From positions 62,001 through 126,000 of the forward strand of contig CAUJCO010000012.1 of the NCBI GenBank assembly GCA_963169645.1: a stretch of DNA of 64,000 bases, given 5' to 3'. The notes under the pieces were generated by a model, which was given only the letters and a program-made list of their open reading frames with translations, had not been told where the DNA came from and searched no databases. Origin of the DNA: Bacteroidota bacterium (GTDB lineage: Bacteria > Bacteroidota > Bacteroidia > Chitinophagales > JADIYW01). The position numbers were made by a program, and so were the translations under genes. Positions 8,896 through 18,042 of this stretch are shown piece by piece (the first letter of the stretch is position 1; every line of letters begins with the position of its first letter).

Positions 8896-9228
8896 ATGAA
8901 AAATTTAACGTTATTATTATTAAGTGCACTTGTCTTAAATGTAGCAAGTTTAAGCGCTCGTCCAAAGGTTTACGTTCATCACAAACACCACGTACATTAT
9001 GTAAAAGTAAAACCAGCTAACCCAATAGTAGTGAATATAAAACCTGTATGTCCGAGCCCTAAACACGTATGGATTGAGGGTGATTGGATTTGGAGTTCTA
9101 TACAAAATCAATATGTGTATTCAGAAGGACGTTGGGTTATTCCAGCCGGAAGTGCGTCATGGGTTCCCGGACACTGGAAACATACAAAATATGGATGGAA
9201 TTGGATAGAAGGACATTGGAAAATTTGA
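8896..9228 (+). CDS. WxxGxW (YXWGXW)-repeat secreted protein
   Basis: The 110-aa protein begins with a signal peptide (MKNLTLLLLSALVLNVASLSA). It then has a His/Lys/Val-rich segment and a series of aromatic repeats: HVWIEGDWIW, YSEGRWVIP, WVPGHWKH and WNWIEGHWKI. This spacing is the YXWGXW/WxxGxW repeat family of envelope proteins, whose role is not established. It is probably periplasmic or surface exposed. The gene stands alone between divergent and downstream units. Confidence 0.82.
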   Translation: MKNLTLLLLSALVLNVASLSARPKVYVHHKHHVHYVKVKPANPIVVNIKPVCPSPKHVWIEGDWIWSSIQNQYVYSEGRWVIPAGSASWVPGHWKHTKYGWNWIEGHWKI

Positions 9229-9327
9229 TTATATTTTACAAAGGATAATTAGGTTAATGCTAATCTTTTTATAGTGCCTTATTCACAAATCAATCAATTA
9301 ATAACATTCCTTTAATTTGCATATTCT

Positions 9328-9335
9328 TATTTTTG
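9328..9335 (+). promoter_or_regulatory. -7 element TATTTTTG of the ferredoxin reductase gene
   Basis: TATTTTTG overlaps the TTG that the ORF track uses as a start (9333). Transcription would start downstream of it, so the ATG at 9378 is the likely start. Confidence 0.55.
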
Positions 9336-9377
9336 GAGTTGAACAATAGTATTGTAAACTATTTTAAAACACACAAA

Positions 9378-10379
9378 ATGATAGAAACAGATATATGCAT
9401 TATTGGAGCCGGTCCTGTTGGATTGTTTGCCGTTTTTGAAGCTGGCTTATTGAAATTACGTTGCCACCTAGTAGATTATTTACCACAGCCGGGCGGACAA
9501 CTTTCTGAGATTTATCCAAAGAAACCTATCTATGATATTCCGGGCTATCCAACGGTAGGTGCTCAAGAATTAGTAGATAATTTAATGGAGCAAGCAAAAC
9601 CGTTTAGTCCAACTTTTACATTAGGAGAAAGAGTGGAAGCAATCGATAAATTGGAAGATGGCTCTTTTGAATTAACAACACACTTAGATACTAAAATTAA
9701 AGCTAAAATCATCTGTATCGCAGGTGGTTTAGGCGTTTTTGAGCCTCGTAAGCCGGCAATTGAAAACATCACCGCATTTGAAAAAAATGGGGTGGAATAT
9801 ATGGTGTTAGACCCGGAAAAATTCCGCAATAAGAAAATTATCATCGCCGGTGGTGGTGATAGTGCCTTGGATTGGACAATGTTCTTAGGAGATATAGCTG
9901 CTGAACTAACAATGGTACACCGAGGTGAGATGTTTAGAGGTGCTCCGGATAGCGTGGAGAAAGTGAAGAAAATGGCGGAAGAAGGTAAAATAAAAATGGC
10001 ATTAAATTCCAATGTTACATACTTACATGGTGATGGAAAATTAGAGCGTGTAACAATTACCAATAACGAAGGAACAGTTCAAGAAGTGGAGGCAGATTAT
10101 TTCTTAGCATTGTTTGGTTTAAGCCCAAAATTAGGACCTATTGCTAATTGGGGTTTAAATATTGAAAAAAATGCTATTAATGTAGATACCAGAGATTATT
10201 CTACTAATGTGAAAGGAATTTATGCTATTGGTGATATTAATAACTACGAAGGTAAATTGAAATTAATTTTATGCGGTTTCCACGAAGCAGCTATTATGTG
10301 TCATAGTGCAGCAGAATTGATTTCAGGAAAAAAACCTTCCTTAAAATATACAACAGTAAATGGCGTTAATGCCTTTTAA
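9378..10379 (+). CDS. Ferredoxin-NADP reductase, thioredoxin-reductase-like
   Basis: FAD-dependent oxidoreductase of 333 aa. The FAD motif is CIIGAGPVGLFAVFEAG at the N-terminus, followed by PQPGGQLSEIYPKKPIYDIPGYP. The NADPH-binding Rossmann motif is IIIAGGGDSALDW in the middle, and a second FAD-contact segment is IYAIGDINNY near the C-terminus. The redox-active CxxC of thioredoxin reductase is absent, which places it in the YumC-type ferredoxin-NADP reductases. A [2Fe-2S] ferredoxin gene follows 54 nt later, its likely electron partner. The start at 9378 (MIETDICI) is chosen over the TTG at 9333. Confidence 0.9.
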   Translation: MIETDICIIGAGPVGLFAVFEAGLLKLRCHLVDYLPQPGGQLSEIYPKKPIYDIPGYPTVGAQELVDNLMEQAKPFSPTFTLGERVEAIDKLEDGSFELTTHLDTKIKAKIICIAGGLGVFEPRKPAIENITAFEKNGVEYMVLDPEKFRNKKIIIAGGGDSALDWTMFLGDIAAELTMVHRGEMFRGAPDSVEKVKKMAEEGKIKMALNSNVTYLHGDGKLERVTITNNEGTVQEVEADYFLALFGLSPKLGPIANWGLNIEKNAINVDTRDYSTNVKGIYAIGDINNYEGKLKLILCGFHEAAIMCHSAAELISGKKPSLKYTTVNGVNAF

Positions 10380-10433
10380 TGTTATATCATACATTGATTA
10401 TAATTTACTTGATTATTACTCAAATTTTTTAAT

Positions 10434-10760
10434 TTGAACTCAATTACAATTCAAATACAACAAGATGACTTTTCGTTTACACCTTTGGAAATTCCCTTAG
10501 GTGTCGATTTATCTTTGATGGAAGTTCTAAAAGGAGAAGATCATCCAATTGACGCAGTTTGTGGCGGTATGGCTATTTGTGGAACTTGTCGCGTAGAAGT
10601 TTTAAATAAAGATGAAGTGGAACTGGATGGGATTGGTGATGCAGAAATGTGTATGCTTGATACATTACCATGTAATACCGGAAATTGTAGGTTGACTTGC
10701 CAAATTAGAATTTCAGAAAAAATTGATGGGTTGAAAATTTCTATTCCAAAAGAATTTTAG
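10434..10760 (+). CDS. [2Fe-2S] ferredoxin, adrenodoxin-like
   Basis: The 108-aa electron carrier has the cluster ligands in CGGMAICGTC (C-x5-C-x2-C) and a fourth Cys in the LPCNTGNCRLTCQI region. The ubiquitin-like ferredoxin fold starts at ITIQIQ, so the start must be close to the TTG at 10434; an in-frame stop lies just upstream and no ATG is available. The TTG start is therefore well supported. The preceding reductase is the likely partner. The C-x5-C-x2-C spacing is that of the adrenodoxin/Isc ferredoxin group. Confidence 0.9.
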   Translation: MNSITIQIQQDDFSFTPLEIPLGVDLSLMEVLKGEDHPIDAVCGGMAICGTCRVEVLNKDEVELDGIGDAEMCMLDTLPCNTGNCRLTCQIRISEKIDGLKISIPKEF

Positions 10761-10812
10761 TTTTTCCAAATAAATCCTGCTGTCTTCTAACGGTTTTTGG
10801 TTACACTTATGT

Positions 10813-10835
10813 TTGTAAATTACAATTGTTAACAA
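10813..10835. promoter_or_regulatory. Overlapping palindromes upstream of TonB receptor
   Basis: TTGTAA-A-TTACAA (10813-10825) is followed by the perfect 10-bp palindrome TTGTTAACAA (10826-10835). They lie about 50 nt upstream of the receptor promoter and could be a regulator site. Binding protein unknown. Confidence 0.35.
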
Positions 10836-10876
10836 CATTGCAATCTAATTTAGTTTCTTATACAGATATTTGCATT

Positions 10877-10884
10877 TAGTTTTG
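10877..10884 (+). promoter_or_regulatory. -7 element TAGTTTTG of TonB receptor gene
   Basis: TAGTTTTG matches TAnnTTTG. The ORF-track start at 10870 precedes it, so the ATG at 10951, which opens a proper signal peptide, is the true start and the leader is about 60 nt. Confidence 0.55.
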
Positions 10885-10950
10885 CACCGAAAACGTTTAC
10901 TTACCACCGTAAGAAGGTGTTTTTGTGCATTTAGATTAAATAAAATATTT

Positions 10951-13900
10951 ATGAGGTTATTTTTTGTATTGGTATTTATTTGTAGTTCTTTTGTTTCATT
11001 TGGACAAATTCAACATAAAGAAAAAGAGCATAAAGAAAAAGACACAACTAAGTTTATTGATAAAATTAAAGAAATTCCAAGTGTCATAGTTCGAAAATCA
11101 AATAAAGAGTTTACGATTAAAGGCAAAGTAATAGACAAAACAACCAACGAGCCACTTATTGGTGTAAATATCTTCGTAGAAACAGATAAATTAAGAGGAA
11201 CCGTTACCGATTTTGACGGTAATTATGAATTGAAAGCTAATGAAGGTGATGTCATTGTATTTACTTATATCGGATTAAAAGATTCCAAATTTACAGTTAC
11301 AGGCGACCAAACGTATGATCTAAACATGGAAGAAGAAGGCAACGTGATGGATGAAGTGGTTGTTTCTGTAGGTCGTAAAAAAGAAAAAGCCTTAGATGCT
11401 CCGGCATCCATCGTTTCTGTAGATGCATCAGCGATTAAATCTAAAGCCGGATTAGGTATTACAGAATATATCCGAAATGCATCCGGTGTGCAGGTAATGA
11501 AAACCGGCGTTGGCGGTGGTCAACCTTCGGTTCGTGGTTTTGCCGGTTATTTTAGTAGCGATGTAATGTCATTAACCGATACACGTGTAGCTAAATTGCC
11601 GAATACCGGTTTGAATATGTATCAAATGATGACAACAACAGATGCAGATATTGAACGAATTGAAATTTTAAAAGGACCGGCAGCCGCACTATATGGTCCA
11701 AATGCGAATCAAGGTGTAATTCATATCATCACCAAATCACCTTTAAAATATCAAGAAGTAAAATTTTGGACATCTGTTGGTGCACGTGTTCGTATCAAAG
11801 ATACGTTAGTTGATATTAATAGAGAAAATCCTCGTTTCGATTATAAAAAATTAAAAGATAGAGTATTGTTTACAGCCGGATTCTATGTATCAGATACGAT
11901 TCATACTAAAAATCCAAATGTAAAAACGGGTATTAAATTTTCAGGTCAATTTTTTACCGGTCATGATTGGAGATACAGTAGTTTAGGCGATCCGTATTCT
12001 GTGAAAATGTTTAAAGCGTCAAAAGATTCGATTTATTTTGAACGTCCAGATGAAACCATAGATCCCAACGGTCAAGGAACATTCGTGAATAGACCCCGAG
12101 ATGAAAAGATATTGAATGGACAAGTGGATGGTCGTTATGATATTCAAATAAAAGAAGATTTTAATATTGTGTTAGCAGGCGGTGTAAACGTAAGTAACGG
12201 CATAATTCCAAGCCCAATTGGTGCAATTCAAAATCAAGGTTGGACGTATTCATGGGCACAAATGCGTTTTACATGGAAAGATCTTTTCGTACAAGCATAT
12301 ATGAATAGCAATAACTCTAGAAAATCTTATTTTGTTCCCGTTGGCGGTCGCTATATCGATAAATCAAAAATGTATTCCGTACAAATTCAACATTCTTACT
12401 CTATCAAAAAACGCGTTGATTTAATTTATGGATTCGATGCTTTCTTTACAAGACCAAATACAGAAGGCTCACTCAATGGGCAATATGAAGATAAAGATGC
12501 AATTGATGAATATGGTGTTTACTTACAAGGTGAATATAAATTACATCCAAGATTTAGTACCATTGTTGCCACTCGATTAGATTATAATACAGCGGTTAAA
12601 AAATTATTGTTCTCTCCAAAAGTAGCCATAGTTTACAAACCGGGTACAGGTCATAATTTACGTTTTACATTTAATAGAGCATTTAAAAATCCTGCATCAG
12701 CAGCTTACTTTGTGGATGTAAAACAAGCAGATATTCCACTCGGAATAGAAGTAAGACAAGTTGGTACGCCGTACTCCGGATTTAATTACAGCTTCAATGC
12801 CAATCCAAATTATGGAGGCCAAGTATTGCCTCAGTTCTTATCGCCGTATGGCACATCCGGACAATTCCATGATGTGGGTGATTTATCGTTTAACTCAACC
12901 GGTTGGGAAGGCATATTATCCGCAATTAGAAGTCAATTTGGCTCACAAGCTAATATCGATGCCACTTCACCGATTTTACCGCTTATGAATGAAATCGTAA
13001 ATTCAATTATTCCACAAACTATTCCGAGTGATATACCTCAAGTGGTAAAGAATTTAAATACTGGAAAACAAGAGTTTGAGCCAAATAACGACCATTGGAT
13101 GCAAACAAAAAATATTGGCAAATTAAAACCAACTATGACATATACCTATGAATTAGGCTACAAAGGTGTAATTGGGAAAATGTTTGGTTTACAAGTAGAT
13201 GTATATCGTACAGATTATAAAGATTACTTGGCTCCGGTGCAATTATTAACGCCGGCTGTAATGTTCGACGATGTGAAAATGATGGAATATTTAGCTCCAA
13301 GAATTGAGCAAAACTTCAACAATTTAAATCCACTAATTAAAATTGCCATGAATGAGTTTTTGGATAAAAGCGAAAAATTTGGTGGTAATAATAATGGAAC
13401 TGCCAGTGATGAATTCGTTTCTTTAATAACGCGTGCAGTGAAAAACTTGCCTATTGGTGTTGTTACACCGTATGAAGCAGGTGGTCCGAATATGATATTG
13501 GTAACGCGTAATGTAGGTAATTTGCATGTTTATGGTGTCGATTTCAATTCCAATTTATACTTGCCTTATGGCATCACGTTGAATGCAAACTATTCTTTTG
13601 TAAGTAAGGATTCTGTGGTGGTAAAAGATTCACCATTAGGTTATGTTTCCTTGAATTCACCAAAGCACAGAGTGAATGTTGGTGTGAATTATGCAATCGA
13701 TAAAATTGGTTTAAATTTAGGCGTTAAGTTTAATTGGAGTGCAGGATTTCCTGTGTTGTCCGGTAATTTTGTCGGTCACCAAAAGGCCACACACGACATG
13801 GATTTTGACATTTCATACACTCCAAAATTCTTAAAAGACCATTTGAATGTAACAGTTACATTGTCTAATTTATACAATAAAAAACAACAGTATTTCGTTG

Positions 13901-13953
13901 GTTCTCCAACAATTGGTTTAATGGGTATTTGTAAGTTTACCTATACATTATAA
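10951..13953 (+). CDS. TonB-dependent receptor with CarboxypepD_reg-like domain
   Basis: Outer-membrane active transporter of 1000 aa. A signal peptide (MRLFFVLVFICSSFVSFGQ) is followed by a Lys/Glu-rich linker and a carboxypeptidase-regulatory-like domain (GKVIDKTTNEPLIGVNIFVE, TDFDGNYEL). The plug follows (VVVSVGRKKEKALDAPASIVSV, PSVRGFAGYF, IEILKGPAAALYGPNANQGV), and then about 750 residues of 22-strand barrel. The end is IGLMGICKFTYTL. There is no SusD partner, so it is not a glycan SusCD pair. The ligand is unknown; the ferredoxin/reductase genes upstream hint at iron but do not prove it. The N-terminal 27 residues of the ORF-track version are rejected as untranslated leader. Confidence 0.93.
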   Translation: MRLFFVLVFICSSFVSFGQIQHKEKEHKEKDTTKFIDKIKEIPSVIVRKSNKEFTIKGKVIDKTTNEPLIGVNIFVETDKLRGTVTDFDGNYELKANEGDVIVFTYIGLKDSKFTVTGDQTYDLNMEEEGNVMDEVVVSVGRKKEKALDAPASIVSVDASAIKSKAGLGITEYIRNASGVQVMKTGVGGGQPSVRGFAGYFSSDVMSLTDTRVAKLPNTGLNMYQMMTTTDADIERIEILKGPAAALYGPNANQGVIHIITKSPLKYQEVKFWTSVGARVRIKDTLVDINRENPRFDYKKLKDRVLFTAGFYVSDTIHTKNPNVKTGIKFSGQFFTGHDWRYSSLGDPYSVKMFKASKDSIYFERPDETIDPNGQGTFVNRPRDEKILNGQVDGRYDIQIKEDFNIVLAGGVNVSNGIIPSPIGAIQNQGWTYSWAQMRFTWKDLFVQAYMNSNNSRKSYFVPVGGRYIDKSKMYSVQIQHSYSIKKRVDLIYGFDAFFTRPNTEGSLNGQYEDKDAIDEYGVYLQGEYKLHPRFSTIVATRLDYNTAVKKLLFSPKVAIVYKPGTGHNLRFTFNRAFKNPASAAYFVDVKQADIPLGIEVRQVGTPYSGFNYSFNANPNYGGQVLPQFLSPYGTSGQFHDVGDLSFNSTGWEGILSAIRSQFGSQANIDATSPILPLMNEIVNSIIPQTIPSDIPQVVKNLNTGKQEFEPNNDHWMQTKNIGKLKPTMTYTYELGYKGVIGKMFGLQVDVYRTDYKDYLAPVQLLTPAVMFDDVKMMEYLAPRIEQNFNNLNPLIKIAMNEFLDKSEKFGGNNNGTASDEFVSLITRAVKNLPIGVVTPYEAGGPNMILVTRNVGNLHVYGVDFNSNLYLPYGITLNANYSFVSKDSVVVKDSPLGYVSLNSPKHRVNVGVNYAIDKIGLNLGVKFNWSAGFPVLSGNFVGHQKATHDMDFDISYTPKFLKDHLNVTVTLSNLYNKKQQYFVGSPTIGLMGICKFTYTL

Positions 13954-13971
13954 TCATTATAATACATTTCT

Positions 13972-14018
13972 AAATAGCATTTTTCTATTCTTACATAGAA
14001 AAATGCTATTTTCTTTTT
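13972..14018 (+). terminator. Terminator after TonB receptor
   Basis: A perfect 17-bp stem AAATAGCATTTTTCTAT / ATAGAAAAATGCTATTT with a 6-nt loop is followed by a T-rich stretch. Confidence 0.9.
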
Positions 14019-14094
14019 ATTCAAGATGACTATGCTTTAGTAGGCTGTTGTAAAATTTATTTGCGTAAGGCTGTCGAATTTTGTATCATTGAGG

Positions 14095-15087
14095 ATGCAG
14101 TTGCAACACATTTCCTTATTACTCAATATTCCATTATTACTACTTGGTTTTTTCTTGTTGAACCGTGGTAGTGGTATGTTGGTAGATGGTGCAACATCGA
14201 TTGCGAGAAGGCTAAAAATGCCGGAAACCATGATTCATTTTACCGTCGTAGCATTGGGAACATCATTACCCAAGTTATTTACTGTTTTGTTGGCTGCATA
14301 CAATGGTTTTTATGATATGGTGATTGGTACAATCTTAGGGAGTTGCATTTTTAATCTATTAGGAATATTAAGTATTACCGGCTTTTTTAGACCAATAAAA
14401 GCCAATAAAAATACAGCCGGAATTGGTTTTAGCTTTCTGATTTTGTACACTTTAATTTTGTTTGTACTGGCAAATTATTCCATTTTTTCAGGTACGGCAA
14501 ATCACTTTTCCATTTCCAGAAATGAAGGATATATCTTAGTTAGCTTGCTGATTTTATTTATGACGTATGGCTATTTTAATATGCGAAAACAACAAGCTAT
14601 TTGGTTTGATGATACAAGTGATGAACCCACTTCGTATTATGCACTTTGGTTTGCCATAATACTTATATTAGTCGGCATACTAAGTTTAATAGCAGGTGGA
14701 ATTTTAGTAGTCGATAATCTTATTGATGTATCCAGAAAATTTGAAATGTCGCAGCGTTTCTTAGGCCAATTTGTCTTGTCTGTTGGTGGTTCTGCCGTTA
14801 TGTTGTATTGGATAATGAATACACAAACCAACCGCTCCAAATTTGAACTGAGTAACCTACTTGGACAAAATATGCTGAATATTGCAGGAATGTTAGGTGT
14901 TGCTGCCATTATTCAGCCAATTTCATTTAATCCTTCATTTAATATCGATATTTATATTTTACTGGGTGTTGCAGTATTTATTATGATTTTGCTTTGGATG
15001 GGCAATAAAAGAACACTCAATATTTGGAAATGTCGTTTGTTATTTCTCTTACTGTTGATTTATATTTTGTATCTGTTTTTAAGATAA
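14095..15087 (+). CDS. CaCA-superfamily (Na+/Ca2+ exchanger-like) protein lacking both signature glutamates
   Basis: The 330-aa polytopic membrane protein consists of two related halves, as in YrbG-type exchangers. The first alpha-repeat reads VALGTSLPKLFT, then GTILGSCIFNLLG; the second reads SVGGSAVMLYW, then SNLLGQNMLNIAG. In active family members these sites read GTSLPEL, and the Glu in each repeat binds the cation. Here they are Lys and Met. The fold is therefore conserved while ion coordination must differ or be lost. The start is the ATG at 14095 rather than the TTG two codons before. The 3' end overlaps convergent hemW by 9 nt. Confidence 0.8.
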   Translation: MQLQHISLLLNIPLLLLGFFLLNRGSGMLVDGATSIARRLKMPETMIHFTVVALGTSLPKLFTVLLAAYNGFYDMVIGTILGSCIFNLLGILSITGFFRPIKANKNTAGIGFSFLILYTLILFVLANYSIFSGTANHFSISRNEGYILVSLLILFMTYGYFNMRKQQAIWFDDTSDEPTSYYALWFAIILILVGILSLIAGGILVVDNLIDVSRKFEMSQRFLGQFVLSVGGSAVMLYWIMNTQTNRSKFELSNLLGQNMLNIAGMLGVAAIIQPISFNPSFNIDIYILLGVAVFIMILLWMGNKRTLNIWKCRLLFLLLLIYILYLFLR

Positions 15088-16221
15088 ATCATCAGCAAAT
15101 AAATGCCCTGTGATGTAATCACAAAATATTTTTCCGGCATCGGTTAAGGTGTAAATTTCATTATTTTCCACCACCCATTTATTCGATAAAAAGAGTAATA
15201 TTTCCAACTTGAAATGTACATAATAGGACTCTCCAAAATTTTGTTTTATGGCAGTGGCATCAATGCCAAAAATAGTACGTATACGTGTCATTACATACTC
15301 GTTATATCGATTGTCGTTTGTGAGTGTTTCTGTTTCGTATGCTATTTTATTTTCTTTTATTTTTTGTACATAAATGGCATTATTCGCAATATTCCAAAAT
15401 CTATTTTCTCCATTATAAGAATGTGCTGCGGCACCAATTCCCAAGTACGGAATACCTTTCCAATAATTGGTGTTGTGTACCGCAAAGTGTGATTCTTTTG
15501 CAAAGTTAGAAATCTCATAATGCACATATTTTTGTTGCTGCATAGCTTGCATTAAAATAGAAAATTGTTGCACCATTTGTGCTTCATCCGGTGCAATTGT
15601 TTTTCTCTTTTGAATATGATTTGCTAACGCAGTTTTTTCTTCTACCGTGAGTGCATAACAAGATAGATGCGGAATGTGTAAATCAAAAGCTGTTTGTAAA
15701 TTGTATTCCCATTGCTCATTGTTCATTGTTGGTGTTCCGTAAATCAAATCAATGGATAAATTTTGAAAGCCTACATCTTGTGCTGTTTTAATACAATTCT
15801 TGGCTTGCTCTGCATGGTGAGCTCGATGCATATATTGTAAATCCGCATCTAAAAAAGATTGTATTCCAATGCTAAACCGATTAATCGGTGTATTCTTTTT
15901 TAATGCAGCTAAATAATCTCGAGATAAATCATCCGGATTGGCTTCCAATGTAATTTCAGCCTTAGGAGAAACTGTAAATAGTTGATGAATTTTTACTATC
16001 AGTTTTTGTATCTCATCTGGTGGTAAAATACTAGGTGTGCCACCACCAAAATAAATAGACTCGATTTCCGTTTCTCCTGAAAAAAAATCTTGTCTATTTT
16101 CTAGCTCTTGTAGCATGGCATGTAGTACAATTTCTTGGCTTTTTAATACGGTAGAAAAGTGGAAATTGCAATAGCTGCATGCTTGTTTGCAAAATGGAAT
16201 ATGTAAATAAATGCCTGCCAT
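15079..16221 (-). CDS. hemW: Radical SAM heme chaperone HemW
   Basis: The 380-aa radical SAM protein has the cluster motif FCKQACSYCNF (C-x3-C-x2-C) right after the N-terminal MAGIYLHIP. Further HemW/HemN-family segments are IESIYFGGGTPSILPPDEI, EITLEANPDD, RFSIGIQSF and DLIYGTP. HemW delivers heme to respiratory proteins and is not the true coproporphyrinogen oxidase HemN; the short N-terminus without the extra HemN Cys supports HemW. It is divergent from the Omp85-like gene. Confidence 0.9.
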   Translation of the reverse strand: MAGIYLHIPFCKQACSYCNFHFSTVLKSQEIVLHAMLQELENRQDFFSGETEIESIYFGGGTPSILPPDEIQKLIVKIHQLFTVSPKAEITLEANPDDLSRDYLAALKKNTPINRFSIGIQSFLDADLQYMHRAHHAEQAKNCIKTAQDVGFQNLSIDLIYGTPTMNNEQWEYNLQTAFDLHIPHLSCYALTVEEKTALANHIQKRKTIAPDEAQMVQQFSILMQAMQQQKYVHYEISNFAKESHFAVHNTNYWKGIPYLGIGAAAHSYNGENRFWNIANNAIYVQKIKENKIAYETETLTNDNRYNEYVMTRIRTIFGIDATAIKQNFGESYYVHFKLEILLFLSNKWVVENNEIYTLTDAGKIFCDYITGHLFADDLS

Positions 16222-16257
16222 TTGGCTACAAGGTAAGAACGATTGCGTAATAATTAA

Positions 16258-16265
16258 TAACTTTG
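16258..16265 (+). promoter_or_regulatory. -7 element TAACTTTG of the Omp85-like gene
   Basis: TAACTTTG matches TAnnTTTG and ends 22 nt before the TTG start at 16288. The -33 element is not evident. Confidence 0.5.
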
Positions 16266-16287
16266 GCTCATTAGATAATACTTTCTA

Positions 16288-18042
16288 TTGAAAATTCGAC
16301 ACTTATTGCTATGCTTGCTTTTAGTTGCTATCCAAAATGGAATAGCACAAACAATCTATTTGCAAATAGAAAAAGATAATCCAACGGTTAAAATCAAAAC
16401 AGCAAAACAGTATAAAAGTGAAAAAGAAGTAGCGCAATTTTTGAAACAAACACAAGAAAAATTAATGCATCAAGGCTATTTGGAAACATCATTGGATAGC
16501 ACGGTTCATATAAAAGATAGCATATTTGCCTATTTCCATATCGGTAAAAAATATACGATTCAGTTGCCCCATGTTTCCACAAAACGTATAACTAAAAATC
16601 GAAAAAATATTAAATCAACACCAACTGCAAATTCCATTTATGCTATTGAATCAACCAAAGAATCTATTGCCCAAAAGTTAGAAAATAATGGTTATCCATT
16701 TGCAAAAGTCGCACCCGATAGTGTGCAAATAAGTGATAGCAGTTTGTCTTTAAAATATCGCATTGATAAAGGGAAATTTATCACAATTGATAGCATCAAA
16801 AATTTTGGTAATTCCAAGATTACAAAGGGATTTATTCAAAATTATATGCTGATAAAAAGCAAACAACCTTATAATGAATCGCGTATAAAAAAAATAGATG
16901 AGTTATTGCAGAAACTGCCGTATGCAACGCTAAAGCAACCTTCTAAGATAATGTTTAGAGATGATAAAGCGGATATTCACCTATATTTAGATAAACGTAA
17001 GGTTAATTCGTTTGATTTTTTAATTGGCTTTTTGCCGGGTAGCAATAATGGGAAAATTTTAATTACCGGAGAAGTGCGCATTCATTTGCAAAATGCTTTT
17101 AAACGTGGTGAGGAAATTTATATGGAATGGCGAAAATTACAACGGCATTCGCAATTGTTGGATATCCGATTTAATTATCCGTATTTGTTGAATGCACCCA
17201 TAGGTGTCAATTTTACGTTCAATTTAGAGAAACGCGATTCGTCTTCATTGGATTTAGCGTGGCAATTAGGATTGCCATATATCACCAGTTCCAATAATTA
17301 TATCAAAGGATTTTATAAATATAATCAAACAATTATTTTAGTGGCAGACACCACATTTGCCAAAGCCAATAAAGCACTTCCGAATAATTTAGATGCATCG
17401 TATCATCAATATGGCGTACAAGCTTATTATGAAAAATTAGATTATTTGTTCAGTCCGCAAAAAGGTTTTGAACTGAAGTGCAGCGCCTCCATTGGTACAA
17501 AAAAGATAAAACCCAACAATCAAATAACTGCATTGCAAGATGCGTTCTCCGGATTTAATTATGCCAGTTTATACGATAGTATCAAACGACGTTCTGTGAA
17601 AGGAGAGGTGTTTTGGATGGGAAATTATTTCTTGCCACTTGGTAAAAAACAAAAAAATATCCTAAAATTTGGTGTTAATGGTGGTGCTGTTATCAATAGA
17701 GATTTATTAAAAAATGAATTGTTACGAATAGGTGGAAGCCGTTTGCTGCGCGGTTTTGATGAGCAATCTATCTTAGCAAGTACTTATAATATTGCTACTT
17801 TAGAATACCGCTTGTTGATTATGCGAAATTCCTATTTTTTCATTTTTATGGATGCTGCTTATATACATCGTAAATTTAATAATAGCATATTTCACGATTT
17901 TCCATTTGGTTTTGGTACCGGTGTTACTTTTGCCACTAAAATTGGTATTTTTGGGCTTACGTATGCATTGGGACAGCAAAAATATAAAACCATTGATTTT
18001 CGAAATTCAAAATTACATTTTGGATATGTGGCAACATTCTAA
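16288..18042 (+). CDS. Omp85/BamA-TamA-like outer membrane protein
   Basis: The 584-aa protein carries a signal peptide (MKIRHLLLCLLLVAIQNGIAQ). One or more POTRA-like segments follow, including ITIDSIKNFGNSKITKGFIQ near residues 165-185, then a C-terminal 16-strand-type barrel with the Omp85 signature GGSRLLRGFDEQS and a final aromatic residue (HFGYVATF). It should insert or assemble outer-membrane proteins or lipids. It is shorter than BamA and probably a TamA-like paralogue. The start is TTG: a stop lies in frame just upstream and the signal peptide requires this position. It overlaps the next gene by 17 nt, so the two are probably coupled. Confidence 0.82.
   Translation: MKIRHLLLCLLLVAIQNGIAQTIYLQIEKDNPTVKIKTAKQYKSEKEVAQFLKQTQEKLMHQGYLETSLDSTVHIKDSIFAYFHIGKKYTIQLPHVSTKRITKNRKNIKSTPTANSIYAIESTKESIAQKLENNGYPFAKVAPDSVQISDSSLSLKYRIDKGKFITIDSIKNFGNSKITKGFIQNYMLIKSKQPYNESRIKKIDELLQKLPYATLKQPSKIMFRDDKADIHLYLDKRKVNSFDFLIGFLPGSNNGKILITGEVRIHLQNAFKRGEEIYMEWRKLQRHSQLLDIRFNYPYLLNAPIGVNFTFNLEKRDSSSLDLAWQLGLPYITSSNNYIKGFYKYNQTIILVADTTFAKANKALPNNLDASYHQYGVQAYYEKLDYLFSPQKGFELKCSASIGTKKIKPNNQITALQDAFSGFNYASLYDSIKRRSVKGEVFWMGNYFLPLGKKQKNILKFGVNGGAVINRDLLKNELLRIGGSRLLRGFDEQSILASTYNIATLEYRLLIMRNSYFFIFMDAAYIHRKFNNSIFHDFPFGFGTGVTFATKIGIFGLTYALGQQKYKTIDFRNSKLHFGYVATF

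Noticed and set aside
9563-10063. Minus-strand 166-aa ORF inside the ferredoxin reductase gene
   Set aside because: Shadow of a clear enzyme gene on the other strand.
17852-18025. Upstream 58 residues of the ORF-track version of the DUF4271 gene
   Set aside because: They lie inside the Omp85-like coding region in another frame; a proper signal-like N-terminus starts at 18026.
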